45,832 nt of DNA from Methylobacterium sp. W2 (GCF_020662345.1 NZ_VMOA01000043.1:1-45832); one strand, 5' to 3'. Positions 32,499-41,692 are shown, counted from the first letter of the stretch. Notes: a model not told the origin generated them from the letters alone. Numbers and translations: made by a program.

Positions 32499-33692
32499 AT
32501 GACGGCGCAGAGATACTTGTGCAGCCTCGTCCTGGCTGCTCCGATCGCCCTTGGCGTGCCGACGTCCGTGCTAGCGCAGCAAGAATCCTGCATCGGGAAT
32601 TCCGCAGCCATCACGGGTCCCGCAGCCTTCGGCGGTCAAGCCATCAGGATGGGCGCCGAAATCGCCATCGAAGAGATCAACGCCAAGGGCGGCGTACTGG
32701 GTAAGCCGCTGCGTTTCGTCCAGTACGACGATGCCGGGGCACCGCCCCGCGGCGTCGACAACACCCGCCGCATCGCCCTGGCGGACAAGTGCGTGGTAAT
32801 CCTCGGTGGCTATCACTCTACCGTATCGGTCGCGCAGGTCGAGCCGGTGCACGCGCTTGGTATCCCGTTCGTCGGCGTGCTTGCCGCGAACACGCAGGCA
32901 ATCGAGAACGGCCGCAGCCCGAACTACATGTTTCGGGTCTCGGCTAAGGACAAATGGGTCGCTCGATTCCTGGTCGAGCAGGCTGCGAAGGTCTCGAAAA
33001 CCGGCAAGATCGCGTTCTTCTACGAGAATACCGGCTGGGGCAACGGCGCACTGCCCGACGTCAAGGACGCCGTCGCGAAGGCCGGCAAGCAACTCGTTGC
33101 GACAGAAACCTTCAACTGGAACGATCAGGACATGACCCCGCAGGCAATCCGCGCGCGGGATGCCGGCGCGGACGTGGCTCTATTCTGGGCCCTCGACCGC
33201 GAGGGCAACCAGATCCTGCGCTCGATGGACAAGGTCGGGTACAAGCCGACGATCATCGGTGCCTGGGGCATCGCCGGTAATCTCGGTGAGCTTGCCGGGC
33301 CGCTCGCCAACGGCGTCGAGGTCGTGCAGACCTACAGCTTCATGGGCGATCTCGACCCGAAGGGCCAGGCGCTCTGGCACAAGATCCAGGCCAAGTACGG
33401 CTTGAAGGATCCCGCGCAGATCAAGATGGGCTCTGGCGTGGCTAACGCCTACGACGCGGTCTTCATCGTCGCCAAGGCGATCGAGAAGGCCGGCGCCTAC
33501 GATTGGAAAAAGGTTCGCGAGGGGTTGTACGGCGTCAGCCATGACGGGCTGGTCGCCAAGTATGCCCCGGCCTTCGACGCCTCGGACCCCGAGCGCCAGG
33601 ACGCAATTCTGCCGCGCGACTACAAGCTCACCGTTTGGTCCGACGGCAAGCTGCTGCCGATCGCGCAAACTCCGTACGGCAAGGCGAACTGA
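32499..33692 (+). CDS. ABC importer substrate-binding protein (branched-chain amino acid type)
   Basis: Periplasmic binding protein of 397 residues with a signal peptide ending SVLAQ (cleavage near 27). The mature part is of the LivJ/receptor-ligand-binding type: ITGPAAFGGQAIRMGAEIAI, then EEINAKGGVLGKPLRFVQYD. Two early Cys residues (SCIGN and DKCVV) could form the disulfide seen in LivJ. The ATG at 32499 has GGAG upstream; a longer frame from 32439 lacks a signal-like start. It captures the substrate for the permease and ATPase subunits encoded next. The LivJ fold binds many small ligands beyond amino acids (amides, urea, aromatic acids). The hydrolases at the operon end suggest an amide or cyclic amide, but this is inference. 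Confidence 0.88.
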   Translation: MTAQRYLCSLVLAAPIALGVPTSVLAQQESCIGNSAAITGPAAFGGQAIRMGAEIAIEEINAKGGVLGKPLRFVQYDDAGAPPRGVDNTRRIALADKCVVILGGYHSTVSVAQVEPVHALGIPFVGVLAANTQAIENGRSPNYMFRVSAKDKWVARFLVEQAAKVSKTGKIAFFYENTGWGNGALPDVKDAVAKAGKQLVATETFNWNDQDMTPQAIRARDAGADVALFWALDREGNQILRSMDKVGYKPTIIGAWGIAGNLGELAGPLANGVEVVQTYSFMGDLDPKGQALWHKIQAKYGLKDPAQIKMGSGVANAYDAVFIVAKAIEKAGAYDWKKVREGLYGVSHDGLVAKYAPAFDASDPERQDAILPRDYKLTVWSDGKLLPIAQTPYGKAN

Positions 33693-33702
33693 GCGGGGGG
33701 CG

Positions 33703-33724
33703 GACCGGCGCTTCGTTGCCGGTC
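33703..33724 (+). other. Intercistronic hairpin after the binding-protein gene
   Basis: GACCGGC, 8-nt loop, GCCGGTC, about 10 bp after the binding-protein stop and 32 bp before livH. Such hairpins commonly raise binding-protein mRNA over permease mRNA in importer operons. Confidence 0.5.
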
Positions 33725-33755
33725 GACCCACGCTGCGATGGGCGGGAAGCGGATC

Positions 33756-34631
33756 ATGACGACGGCGCTGCAATACACCCTCTCGGGCCTCGCCATCGGC
33801 GGGATCTACGCCCTGGTGGCGCTCGGCTTCCATATCATGTGGTCCGCCGCCAGGGCCGTAAACTTCGCCCATGGCGACACCCTGATGCTGGGCGCCGTGC
33901 TCGCGGTGCTCGGCGTCGATGCCGGTCTGCCCCTGCCGCTCGCCTGTCTGCTCGCCATCGCCGCCGGAGGGGTCTTCGGTGTCGTGCTGGAGCGCTTCGC
34001 GGTGCGGCCCTTCACGGGCACGAACGCCTCGATCGGCTGGATGCTCACCACCATCGCGGTGGGCATCATGATTGAGGCGCTGGCGACGATGCAGTTCGGC
34101 GGCTTCTCGCGCCCGCTGCCCTCGCCGGGGGTCGCGAAGCCCATCACAATCTGGGGGGCGGGCATCTATCCGCAGGAACTCCTGATCCCGGTCGTCGCCG
34201 TGGCGGCGATGATCGGCTTCCGCCTGCTTCAGAAGCGGACCCTGGTCGGGCGCGCCATGCAGGCCGTGGCGCACAACCGACAGGCAGCCTCCCTCATGGG
34301 CATCGACGTCAACCGCATCGTGATGCTGTCGTTCGGGCTCGCCGCCCTGTTCGGCGCCGGGGCCGGGGTGCTGGTCGCGCCGGTCATCCAGGTCTCCGCC
34401 ACGATGGGCGTGCTGCTCGGCCTGAAGGGCTTCGCGGTCGCGATCATCGGCGGCATCACCAGCGCGCCCGGCGTCGTCGTGGCCGGCCTGATCTTCGGCG
34501 TCATGGAGAAATTCGTCGAAGGATACGTCTCGACGGCGGCCCGCGAGATCGTCGGCTTCGGTTCGATGATCGTCGTCCTTCTCGCCTTTCCTCAGGGCCT
34601 GTTCGGCAAGCGGGAAATCTTCAAGGTATGA
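33756..34631 (+). CDS. livH: ABC importer permease, LivH type
   Basis: Inner-membrane permease of 291 residues with about eight hydrophobic segments. Typical LivH features are LAIGGIYALVALGFHIM near the N-terminus and ARAVNFAHGDTLMLGA. The ATG at 33756 is preferred over one at 33738 because GGAAGCGG precedes it and the family begins there. The last codons overlap the start of the next gene (ATGA-type overlap at 34628-34631), indicating translational coupling. It pairs with the LivM half of the fusion protein to form the channel. Confidence 0.9.
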   Translation: MTTALQYTLSGLAIGGIYALVALGFHIMWSAARAVNFAHGDTLMLGAVLAVLGVDAGLPLPLACLLAIAAGGVFGVVLERFAVRPFTGTNASIGWMLTTIAVGIMIEALATMQFGGFSRPLPSPGVAKPITIWGAGIYPQELLIPVVAVAAMIGFRLLQKRTLVGRAMQAVAHNRQAASLMGIDVNRIVMLSFGLAALFGAGAGVLVAPVIQVSATMGVLLGLKGFAVAIIGGITSAPGVVVAGLIFGVMEKFVEGYVSTAAREIVGFGSMIVVLLAFPQGLFGKREIFKV

Positions 34632-36418
34632 ACGCACTCTTCCGCCTCGGCTTCGCGCTCCTCGCGCTGACCCTAGTCGCCGTCCCCCTGACGGCCGGCA
34701 ACGAGTACGAGCTCCGGCTCTTCATGCTCTTCCTGATCTACGGGATCATCGCCGTCGGCCTGAACGTACTCGTCGGGCTCACCGGCCTCGTCTCCCTCGG
34801 TCAGGCCGGCCTGTTCGCGCTCGGCGCCTACACAGGCGGCATCCTGGCGACCCGGTTCGGCTTCGACATCCTGTTCGCCAGCCTCGGGGCGGCCGTGGTG
34901 TCCGGCCTGTTCGGTGTCCTCCTGGCCTATCCCACGGTCCGGGTTCGGGGCGTCTATCTCGCGGTGGTGACCATCGCCTTCGGCCTCATCGTCGAGAACG
35001 TCGCGATCGAGTGGCAGTCGCTGACCGGCGGCACCACGGGCCTGAGCGGCATCCCGGGCCCCAACATCCTCGGTTTCCCGCTGACGGGCTACGCCTTCTA
35101 CGGGGTTCTCGCCGTCACCCTGTTCGCCGTCACCCTGCTTGCCCATCACCTCAAGTGGTCGGCCTATGGCCGCGCCATGCTGGCGGTTTCCCAGAGCGAG
35201 ACCGCGGCGCGCAGCCTCGGCGTCAACGTGACGGCGATCCGCACCCTGGCCTTCGTGGTGGCAGCCATGACCGCCGGAATCGCCGGCAGCTTCTATGCGT
35301 TCCTCAACGCCTACATCTCGCCGGACATCTTCACCTTCTCGGATTCGATCCGCTTCCTGCTGATGGTCATCCTCGGCGGTGCAGCCTCGACGTTCGGTCC
35401 CGTCATCGGCGCGGCCGTCTTGACCTACCTTCCGGAGCTGCTGCAGCAATTCGCCGAGTGGCAGAAATTCGCCTACGGGGCGCTCCTCCTCCTCGTGATG
35501 TTCGGCCTGCCGCGAGGCATTCTCGGCACCTTGAGCAAGCTGTCGGGCCGTCTGCGGCCGGTGGCGCGCGGCATCGATCCGCGTGAGGGAACCCCGGCAG
35601 CCGAGTTCCTGCGGGACGGTGCGCGTGGATCGGCCGAACTGGTGACGGACGGTCTGACCGTGCGCTTCGGCGGGTTGACGGCGCTGTCGGCGGCCTCGGT
35701 CCGAGTCGGACCCGGTGAGATCCATGCCCTCATCGGTCCGAACGGTGCCGGCAAGTCGACCTTCGTCAACACGATCTCGGGCTTCTACGGTCCGACCGAA
35801 GGTTCGTTCAGCCTCGATGGCATCCCGCTCGCGGGCCGCAAGCCGCATCGGATCGCCCGGCTCGGCCTCGCCCGCACCTTCCAGAACACCGAGCTGTTCG
35901 GCGAGATGAGCGTGCTTGAGAACGTCATGGTCGGGGTCGAGCAACGCCGGCGCTACGGCTTGGCCGGCGCCCTCCTGCGGACCCCCGGCTTCCGGCGCGA
36001 GGAGGACGCATGCCGCCGTGCCGCAATCGGCCTCTTGGACCTCGTCGGATTGGCCGAATACGCCAACGAAGCCGCGCGCTTCCTGCCGTTCGGCCACCAG
36101 CGCCGCCTGGAGATCGCCAGGGCCCTCGCCGCCCGGCCCCGCCTGCTTCTGCTGGACGAGCCGGCCGCCGGCCTCACCAGCGGGGAGATCGACGACCTGG
36201 AGCTCATGATCCGGAAGATTGCCGTCCTGGACGTCTCGATCCTGCTGATCGAGCATCACGTTGACCTGATCATGGCGGTGGCCGACACCGTGACGGTGCT
36301 GGATTACGGTCAGATCATCGCCAGCGCATCGCCCTCCGTCGTCCAGGCCGATCCTCGGGTGATCGAGGCCTATTTCGGCAGCCCTCTGGTGCAAGCATCC
36401 GTGACGGAGGCCGCATGA
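34628..36418 (+). CDS. Fused LivM permease - LivG ATPase
   Basis: One 596-residue polypeptide joins two importer subunits. Residues about 1-300 are a LivM-type permease (GLNVLVGLTGLVSLGQAGLF, several membrane helices). A linker (about 300-338) leads to a LivG-type nucleotide-binding domain. Walker A GPNGAGKST is at about 370-378, the signature-like FGHQRR at about 488-493, Walker B LLLLDEP at about 506-512, and the switch His in IEHH near 543. The frame is open with no frameshift at the junction. Such fusions are known in alpha- and betaproteobacteria. Its start overlaps livH and its stop overlaps livF, so all four importer genes are tightly coupled. With LivF it forms the heterodimeric motor. 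Confidence 0.93.
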   Translation: MNALFRLGFALLALTLVAVPLTAGNEYELRLFMLFLIYGIIAVGLNVLVGLTGLVSLGQAGLFALGAYTGGILATRFGFDILFASLGAAVVSGLFGVLLAYPTVRVRGVYLAVVTIAFGLIVENVAIEWQSLTGGTTGLSGIPGPNILGFPLTGYAFYGVLAVTLFAVTLLAHHLKWSAYGRAMLAVSQSETAARSLGVNVTAIRTLAFVVAAMTAGIAGSFYAFLNAYISPDIFTFSDSIRFLLMVILGGAASTFGPVIGAAVLTYLPELLQQFAEWQKFAYGALLLLVMFGLPRGILGTLSKLSGRLRPVARGIDPREGTPAAEFLRDGARGSAELVTDGLTVRFGGLTALSAASVRVGPGEIHALIGPNGAGKSTFVNTISGFYGPTEGSFSLDGIPLAGRKPHRIARLGLARTFQNTELFGEMSVLENVMVGVEQRRRYGLAGALLRTPGFRREEDACRRAAIGLLDLVGLAEYANEAARFLPFGHQRRLEIARALAARPRLLLLDEPAAGLTSGEIDDLELMIRKIAVLDVSILLIEHHVDLIMAVADTVTVLDYGQIIASASPSVVQADPRVIEAYFGSPLVQASVTEAA

Positions 36419-37155
36419 GCATTCCCGACCCCCTACTCTCCGTCGAGGGTCTCGAGGTCCGCTACGGCGCCGCCACGGCCCTGCGCGCGGCGAGCCTCTC
36501 GGTCCGGCCCGGCCAGCTCGTCGCGGTGATCGGCAACAACGGTGCCGGAAAGACCTCGCTGATGCGTGGCCTCACCGGCCTCGTCCGGCCTGCCGCCGGG
36601 CGGGTGATGTTCAAGGGCGAGGACACGACGCGCCTGGCCGCCCACGCCAAGGTCGCGCGCGGGCTCGTGATGGTGCCCGAGGGCCGGATGCTGTTTCCCG
36701 ACCAGAGCGTCGAAGACAATCTGATCCTCGGGGCCTACGTCCACGGCGGGTTGAAGCGGCCCGAGGCCAAACGCAACCTGGAACGGTCCCTGACCCTGTT
36801 TCCGCGCCTGCGCGAGCGCCTTCAGCAACCGGCCGGCAGCATGTCGGGCGGCGAGCAGCAGATGCTCGCCATCGCCCGCGGCCTGATGACGGAGCCGGAC
36901 CTCCTCGTCATCGACGAACTCTCCCTCGGCCTCGCGCCGAAGATCGTCGAACAGCTCATCGGCATCCTGCGCGATCTCAACCGCCAGGGCCTCAGCATTC
37001 TTCTCGTCGAGCAGCTTGCCTCGTACGCCCTCGCCATCGCGGACTACGCCTACGTGGTGGCGCATGGGAATGTCGAGCGCGAAGGGCCCAGCGCCGTCCT
37101 GGTGCGGGACCCGGATGTCATGGCGGCGTTCCTCGGCAAGAAGAAAGCAGCCTGA
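36415..37155 (+). CDS. livF: ABC importer ATPase, LivF type
   Basis: Cytoplasmic ATP-binding subunit of 246 residues. Walker A GNNGAGKTS is at about 40-48, the signature SGGEQQ at about 143-148, Walker B LLVIDE at about 162-167, and the family's short C-terminus is present (FLGKKKAA). The start overlaps the fusion gene stop by 4 bp. It works with the LivG half of the fusion to power uptake. Confidence 0.92.
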   Translation: MSIPDPLLSVEGLEVRYGAATALRAASLSVRPGQLVAVIGNNGAGKTSLMRGLTGLVRPAAGRVMFKGEDTTRLAAHAKVARGLVMVPEGRMLFPDQSVEDNLILGAYVHGGLKRPEAKRNLERSLTLFPRLRERLQQPAGSMSGGEQQMLAIARGLMTEPDLLVIDELSLGLAPKIVEQLIGILRDLNRQGLSILLVEQLASYALAIADYAYVVAHGNVEREGPSAVLVRDPDVMAAFLGKKKAA

Positions 37156-37158
37156 TCC

Positions 37159-37175
37159 CGGGGCGGCCAGCCCCG
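37159..37175 (+). other. Small hairpin after livF
   Basis: CGGGGC-GGCCA-GCCCCG directly after the livF stop and about 80 bp before the cyclase gene. It may partly separate transporter and enzyme expression. No T-run. Confidence 0.35.
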
Positions 37176-37253
37176 CGATACGGTCGACAGAGACGCGCTC
37201 CGGTCCGCATCAGAGCGCGAAAGATCCCCCACGTCCCATTCGGAGGACAAGCC

Positions 37254-37955
37254 ATGCCCCAACGCGTCGTCGACCTGAGCCTCCTGATCGAGGATAACAT
37301 GCCGGCCCACAAGCTGTTTCAGCGGCCGGTCATCACGACACATATGAGCCATGAGAGTTCGAAGGCGCTCAACCTCGGCGTCCCCGGCGACGCGATGACG
37401 TTCCAGACCAACTTCATCGCGATGCTCGACCACGTCGGCACCCACGTGGACGCGTTTCGCCACGTGAACCCGAACGGTGCGGCCGTGGACGAGATGCCGC
37501 TCGAAATGTTCATGGGCAAGGCGGTGTGCTTCGACCTGCGCCACATCCCGGATCTCGGCGACATCACGGTGGCCGACATGGAGGCGGCCGAGGAACGATG
37601 CGGCGTCAGGGTCGACGGTCACATCGTGCTGCTCTGCACCGGTTTCCACGCGCGCAACTACCCGAGCCTGGATTCCGTCTGGAAGAACCCGCTGCTGACG
37701 GCGGACGCCACGCGATGGCTTCACGCGCGCGGCTCGAAGATGCACGGCGTCGAGGGTCCCTCGACGGACAAGCCGAGCGACGACATCTTCGCCCAGCACC
37801 GGCTCTGTCGCGAACTCGGCATGAGCCATTGGGAATGGCTGGTGAACCTCGAGGAACTCGTCGGACAGGGCGTGGTGCAGTTCTTCGGGGTTCCGCTGAA
37901 GTTCAAGGGCGGCTCCGGCTCGCCGGTGCGGGCCTTCGCGATCCTCGACGCCTGA
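37254..37955 (+). CDS. Cyclase-family metal-dependent hydrolase
   Basis: Enzyme of 233 residues in the cyclase family that includes bacterial kynurenine formamidase and isatin hydrolase. The metal-binding signature is HVGTHVDAFRH (His60, His64, Asp66, His70). SKMHGVEGPSTDKPSDDIFA and a C-terminal GVPLKFKGGSGSPVRAF also fit the family. Members hydrolyse amide, formamide or cyclic amide bonds using Mn or Zn. The ATG at 37254 follows GGAGGAC. It lies between importer and amidase genes, so it probably acts on the imported compound, plausibly opening a ring that the amidase then processes. No specific substrate can be assigned from sequence. Confidence 0.85.
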   Translation: MPQRVVDLSLLIEDNMPAHKLFQRPVITTHMSHESSKALNLGVPGDAMTFQTNFIAMLDHVGTHVDAFRHVNPNGAAVDEMPLEMFMGKAVCFDLRHIPDLGDITVADMEAAEERCGVRVDGHIVLLCTGFHARNYPSLDSVWKNPLLTADATRWLHARGSKMHGVEGPSTDKPSDDIFAQHRLCRELGMSHWEWLVNLEELVGQGVVQFFGVPLKFKGGSGSPVRAFAILDA

Positions 37956-37969
37956 TCCCGCCGCCGGAG

Positions 37970-37984
37970 CCACGAATTTCGTGG
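37970..37984 (+). other. Short palindrome between cyclase and amidase genes
   Basis: CCACGAATTTCGTGG, 7-bp arms around one base, 14 bp after the cyclase stop. Could be a weak hairpin in the transcript. Confidence 0.3.
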
Positions 37985-38052
37985 GCTTCGGCCCCGGCAT
38001 CGGTTTTCGAACCGAGGCGCCGTTCCGCAGCTACCTCGCCCGGAGAATCGTG

Positions 38053-39456
38053 ATGAGCGATTTCGACTTCATGAGCGCGCTGGACATGAGGCGCCTCGTG
38101 GCGACCCGGCAGGTCTCACCGGTCGAGCTGACCGAGCGGGCCCTGAGCCGGGCCGAGGCCACCCAGTCCAGCCTGAACGCCTTCTTCGTGCTGATGCCGG
38201 AGGAAGCCCGCGCCGCCGCCCGGCAGGCGGAGGCGGCGGTGATGCAGGGGGGAGCGCTCGGCCTGCTGCACGGTCTGCCGGTGTCGGTGAAGGACCTGAT
38301 CGCCATCGCGGGCCAACCCTTCGCCTCGGGCTCCCGGGCGATGGCGGGCAATGTCGCCGCTGTCGATGCCCCTTCGGTGGAGCGCCTGAGGCGGCACGGG
38401 GCCGTCATCATCGGCAAGACCACGACCAGCGAGTTCGGCTGCAAGCCGGTTGGGGACTCGCCCCTGACCGGGATCACCCGTCACCCCTGGGATCTCGCCA
38501 AAACCCCCGGCGGATCGAGCGCCGGGGCCGCGGCGTCGGTCGCGGCCGGCATCACCCCATTCGCGCTCGGCACCGACGGTGGGGGCTCGCTCCGGATCCC
38601 CGCCGCGCTCACGGGTCTCGTCGGTCTCAAGGCGCAGTTCGGACGCGTCCCCGTCTGGCCGACCTCCGCAACCCCGACGCTCGCCCATGTCGGCGCGCTG
38701 GCCCGGTCCGTCGGGGATGCGGCGCTGCTCACCACGGCCGTGGCCGGCCACGACCCACGGGACCCGTTCTCAGTCGCCGGCCCGGTTCCGGATCTCCTCG
38801 GAGCGGTCCAGTCTTCCGTCGCCGGCCTTCGCATCGCCTGGAGCCCGACGCTCGGCTACGCCCGGCCGGACCGGAACGTGGTCGAGATCGCCCGCGCTGC
38901 CGCGATGGCGCTGGCCGACCAAGGCGCCGTCGTCGAGGAGGTCGAGACCGTGTTCGACGGCGATCCTGGCAATCTTTGGACGGCTGAGTTCTATGCCGGC
39001 GTCGGCACGCGCCTGCGCGGCGTCCTGGAGAAGCAGCGCGATCTCCTCGACCCGGCCGTGGCGGACGTGCTCGATGCCGCCCTCGCGCAGGAGATGCGGG
39101 CCTATTACGAGAGCGTGTTCCGGCGCTACGCGCTTCGCGATGCTATGGTTCGCTTCTTCGACCGCTACGACGTGCTGCTCTCGCCGACCGTGCCGATCTC
39201 GTCGCTCGCGGCCGGATGCGATCTGCCGGCACGGTTGTCGGACCGCAGCCTCGTCACCTGGGTGTTCTATACCTATCCGTTCAATCTCACGGGACAGCCG
39301 GCCGCCTCGGTCTGCGCGGGCCTGGACGCGGACGGAATGCCGGTGGGTCTCCAGATCGTCGGCCGCAGCCTCGGTGAGATGGACGTGGTCCGGGCGGCGG
39401 CGGCGATCGAGCGTACCAAGCCTCGGGGCTACAACCTCAAGCAGCCGGTCGTCTGA
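38053..39456 (+). CDS. Amidase (amidase signature family)
   Basis: Hydrolase of 467 residues. The Ser-cisSer-Lys machinery is visible: Lys80 in VSVKDL, the Gly/Ser loop TPGGSSAG with cis-Ser at 155/156, and nucleophile Ser179 in GTDGGGSLRIPAA. It cleaves amides to carboxylate and ammonia. The ATG at 38053 follows GGAGA; an upstream frame from 37981 lacks such a site. It is the last gene of the operon, 97 bp after the cyclase gene and followed by a hairpin. Together with the importer and cyclase it suggests use of a nitrogen compound that yields ammonia. Confidence 0.9.
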   Translation: MSDFDFMSALDMRRLVATRQVSPVELTERALSRAEATQSSLNAFFVLMPEEARAAARQAEAAVMQGGALGLLHGLPVSVKDLIAIAGQPFASGSRAMAGNVAAVDAPSVERLRRHGAVIIGKTTTSEFGCKPVGDSPLTGITRHPWDLAKTPGGSSAGAAASVAAGITPFALGTDGGGSLRIPAALTGLVGLKAQFGRVPVWPTSATPTLAHVGALARSVGDAALLTTAVAGHDPRDPFSVAGPVPDLLGAVQSSVAGLRIAWSPTLGYARPDRNVVEIARAAAMALADQGAVVEEVETVFDGDPGNLWTAEFYAGVGTRLRGVLEKQRDLLDPAVADVLDAALAQEMRAYYESVFRRYALRDAMVRFFDRYDVLLSPTVPISSLAAGCDLPARLSDRSLVTWVFYTYPFNLTGQPAASVCAGLDADGMPVGLQIVGRSLGEMDVVRAAAAIERTKPRGYNLKQPVV

Positions 39457-39480
39457 TCAAGCCGTGTCGGTAGCCCCGAT

Positions 39481-39498
39481 CAGGGAGCCGCCTCCCTG
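39481..39498 (+). terminator. Hairpin downstream of the amidase gene
   Basis: CAGGGAG-CCGC-CTCCCTG, 7-bp stem 25 bp after the amidase stop. No T-run, but the position fits the operon end. Confidence 0.55.
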
Positions 39499-40030
39499 CG
39501 GAATGTCCCGCAATCTTGCGTGCGCACTGCAGCCTTGTCCGCCGAACGCCTCGAGGATTGATGCAATGGAGCCGATCGACTTCCACCGGTTGTTCCGTGC
39601 CCCCCTTTATAGCGAAGCTGTTGGCACCGTGGTGTCAGCAGCTTTGGTGCATCCTGTCAGTTTCCAATTTCGAGCCAACTCTGAACGGCGGCCGACCAAT
39701 GACCATTTTTGGTAAGCCACATCGATCTTCTGTATCCTGAGTTGGTTCGGAGGCGGAACGTCTACACCTGTACAATGGGTCGTGGTCTGCTTCCCACTCC
39801 GAGCCGAAGTTGGCGGAGGGCTCAGGAACGGCCGCTTTGGAGAATCTCCGAGGGCGGTGCGGATGGCTGGCATGGGTCGCGAGCCGTCCGTCCGCTTCCC
39901 GGCAGAGAGCTAAAGCCTGCTTCCCACCCAGTCCGGTCTTTGACGCTTGTCGTGCGATTGTCGGACGGGGGAACATCTCGGATCGGGCGCCGCGCTTTCA
40001 CGGATACGAACGCGTGCCTACATTGTCCTT
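39499..40030. other. Intergenic region without a recognised gene
   Basis: About 530 bp. Phrases such as AACGGCCGCTTTGGAGA and CCGTCCGCTTCCCGGCAGAG recall the dispersed repeat family but are too diverged to call. No gene or RNA recognised. Confidence 0.35.
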
Positions 40031-40717
40031 GTGCCCGTCCTCCTAGCGCTTAGCGCTATCCTCCTGTTCGTTCTGGTATTCGGCCCCCAATGGTGGGTGC
40101 GCCGGGCGATGCAGCAACACGCCACCGAGCGGCCGGATTTGCCTGGAACCGGCGGCGAACTCGCCCGCCATCTCCTCGATCTGGCGCGGCTGGAGCACGT
40201 CCTCGTCGAGATCGCGCCAGCCGACCACTACGATCCGGTCGCGAACGTTGTGCGGCTATCGCCGGAAAACCATGATGGCCGCTCGATCACGGCGGTCGCG
40301 GTCGCGGCACACGAGGTTGCCCATGCGCTGCAGCACGCGGCGGGGGACCGACTTCTCGCAGCGCGGGTGAGGTTCGCCCCGGTTGTGCAGGGCTTCGAGT
40401 TCGCCGCGGCCGTGGTGATGATGACCGCGCCCGTGGTGCTCGCCTTCGTTCATTCGCCTGTCCTGCTCGTCCTGCAGGTGGGTATCGGCATGGCGCTCCT
40501 TGGCGTCCGCCTCCTCTTCCACTTCCTGACGCTACCTGTCGAACTCGATGCGAGCTTCCGCCGGGCCCTGCCCATCCTGGAGACGGGTCGCTTCCTTGAC
40601 GCCAGCGACATGCCTGGTGCCCGCACCGTACTGCGCGCCGCCGCCCTCACATACGTGGCCTCATCACTCGTTGCGCTCGTGAACATTGCCCGCTTTCGGC
40701 GGCTCCTCCCGTTCTAA
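40031..40717 (+). CDS. Membrane zinc metallopeptidase (Zn_peptidase_2 / YugP-like)
   Basis: Protein of about 228 residues. The N-terminal membrane helix (VPVLLALSAILLFVLVFG) is followed by WWVRRAMQQH and GTGGELARHLLD, typical of this family. The zinc site is HEVAHALQH (HExxH) near residue 98, and a probable third ligand is Glu in PVELDASF. Two or three more membrane helices follow (about 122-170 and near the end). I chose the GTG at 40031 because family members begin with this helix; the frame extends upstream to 39947. Substrate unknown. It is convergent with the broken integrase across a hairpin. Confidence 0.75.
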   Translation: MPVLLALSAILLFVLVFGPQWWVRRAMQQHATERPDLPGTGGELARHLLDLARLEHVLVEIAPADHYDPVANVVRLSPENHDGRSITAVAVAAHEVAHALQHAAGDRLLAARVRFAPVVQGFEFAAAVVMMTAPVVLAFVHSPVLLVLQVGIGMALLGVRLLFHFLTLPVELDASFRRALPILETGRFLDASDMPGARTVLRAAALTYVASSLVALVNIARFRRLLPF

Positions 40718-40832
40718 AACCTCCGAGGCGAGCGTCTGATTTCTCTGCCGCGCTTACTTGGAAGCGCACCATCTCTTTCCGGTCAGACCCAATCCGCTGC
40801 TTGGCGCCCTTATAGGACGGTGGGGAACTGGG

Positions 40833-40857
40833 TGCGGCGGCCTGCAGTAGGCCGCCG
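40833..40857. terminator. Strong hairpin between convergent genes
   Basis: GCGGCGGCCT-GCAGT-AGGCCGCCGC: a perfect 10-bp stem with a 5-nt loop, 9 bp past the integrase stop (minus strand) and about 115 bp past the peptidase stop. No T-run. Confidence 0.65.
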
Positions 40858-40866
40858 CGATGTTGG

Positions 40867-41487
40867 TTAGATGTCAGTCTGCTCGGACATAAGCAGCGCG
40901 TCGTCTGCCTCGATACCGAGGTAGCGCACCGTGCTCTCCAGCTTGGTGTGGCCGAGCAGCAGCTGACAGGCACGAAGGTTGCCCGTCCGCCGGTAGATTA
41001 GCGCGACCTTCGTCCGACGCAGGCTGTGCGTACCGTACCCCGCCGGGTCGAGGCCGATCAGGGTTACCCATTCGTCGACGAGCCGACCATACTGGCGCGT
41101 CGTCAGGTGCTCGCCCGGGCGGCTGCGACTTGGGAACAGCCAATCACTCGCACGAAGCCCCCGCAGCTTGAGCCAGGCAGTCAGCGTCTCACGGGTGGTT
41201 TCGGTCAGCTCGAACGGGACGGGTCGTCCAGTTTTTTGCTGGACGATGGTGGTGCGCAGGCGGACGCCGTCGCCAAGATGGACGTCTGCCACGCGCAAGC
41301 GGACGAGGTCGCAGCCACGTAGCTTGCTGTCGATGGCAGTATTGAACAAGGCAAGGTCGCGAGTGCGGCCCTCGTGCTGCAGCCGGGTGCGGATCGCCCA
41401 GATATGCTTTGGCTTGAACGGCGGTTTGGGACCGATGAGGCGGCCAAGGTTCTAGGGTTGGCGGGTGGTGTCGTTGGTCGAAGGCAT
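40867..41487 (-). pseudogene. Short tyrosine recombinase interrupted by an amber codon
   Basis: From the ATG at 41485-41487 the frame reads MPSTNDTTRQP, then TAG (41452-41454), then continues in the same frame as a full short integrase of about 206 codons: NLGRLIGPKPPFKPKHIWAI, then RTRDLALFNTAIDSKLRGCD. The catalytic domain keeps Arg in KLRGCD, Lys in QQKTGRP, the H-x-x-R box THSLRR, His in LLGHTK and the nucleophile Tyr in VRYLGIE. Apart from the early stop it looks complete. A start after the stop could still give a functional protein, since the first conserved part begins near LIGPK, so it may be a decayed or re-started gene. It belongs to a small integrase family common on alphaproteobacterial plasmids and islands. 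Confidence 0.7.
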
Positions 41488-41692
41488 GATGGAACTCCGT
41501 TTGAGGAGCCATCAGCATCTCACTGCGATCCGGCTACACCGCAGCTTCGCGCCTATAGCTGTCGCTCGAACCAGGCTAGCAACATCCTGGCAGAAGACAC
41601 GGCGGCGCGACCGCGCGTCTTCTCGCGCACTGTCACCCACTGCTCCCCGGAATGCCCTTGTCCGCTAGCGCGATCGCCCATAGCTCCTGATC

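Noticed and set aside
34673..36394. 573-codon minus-strand frame opposite the LivM-LivG fusion
   Set aside because: Shadow of the fusion gene, which has all ABC motifs in the right order.
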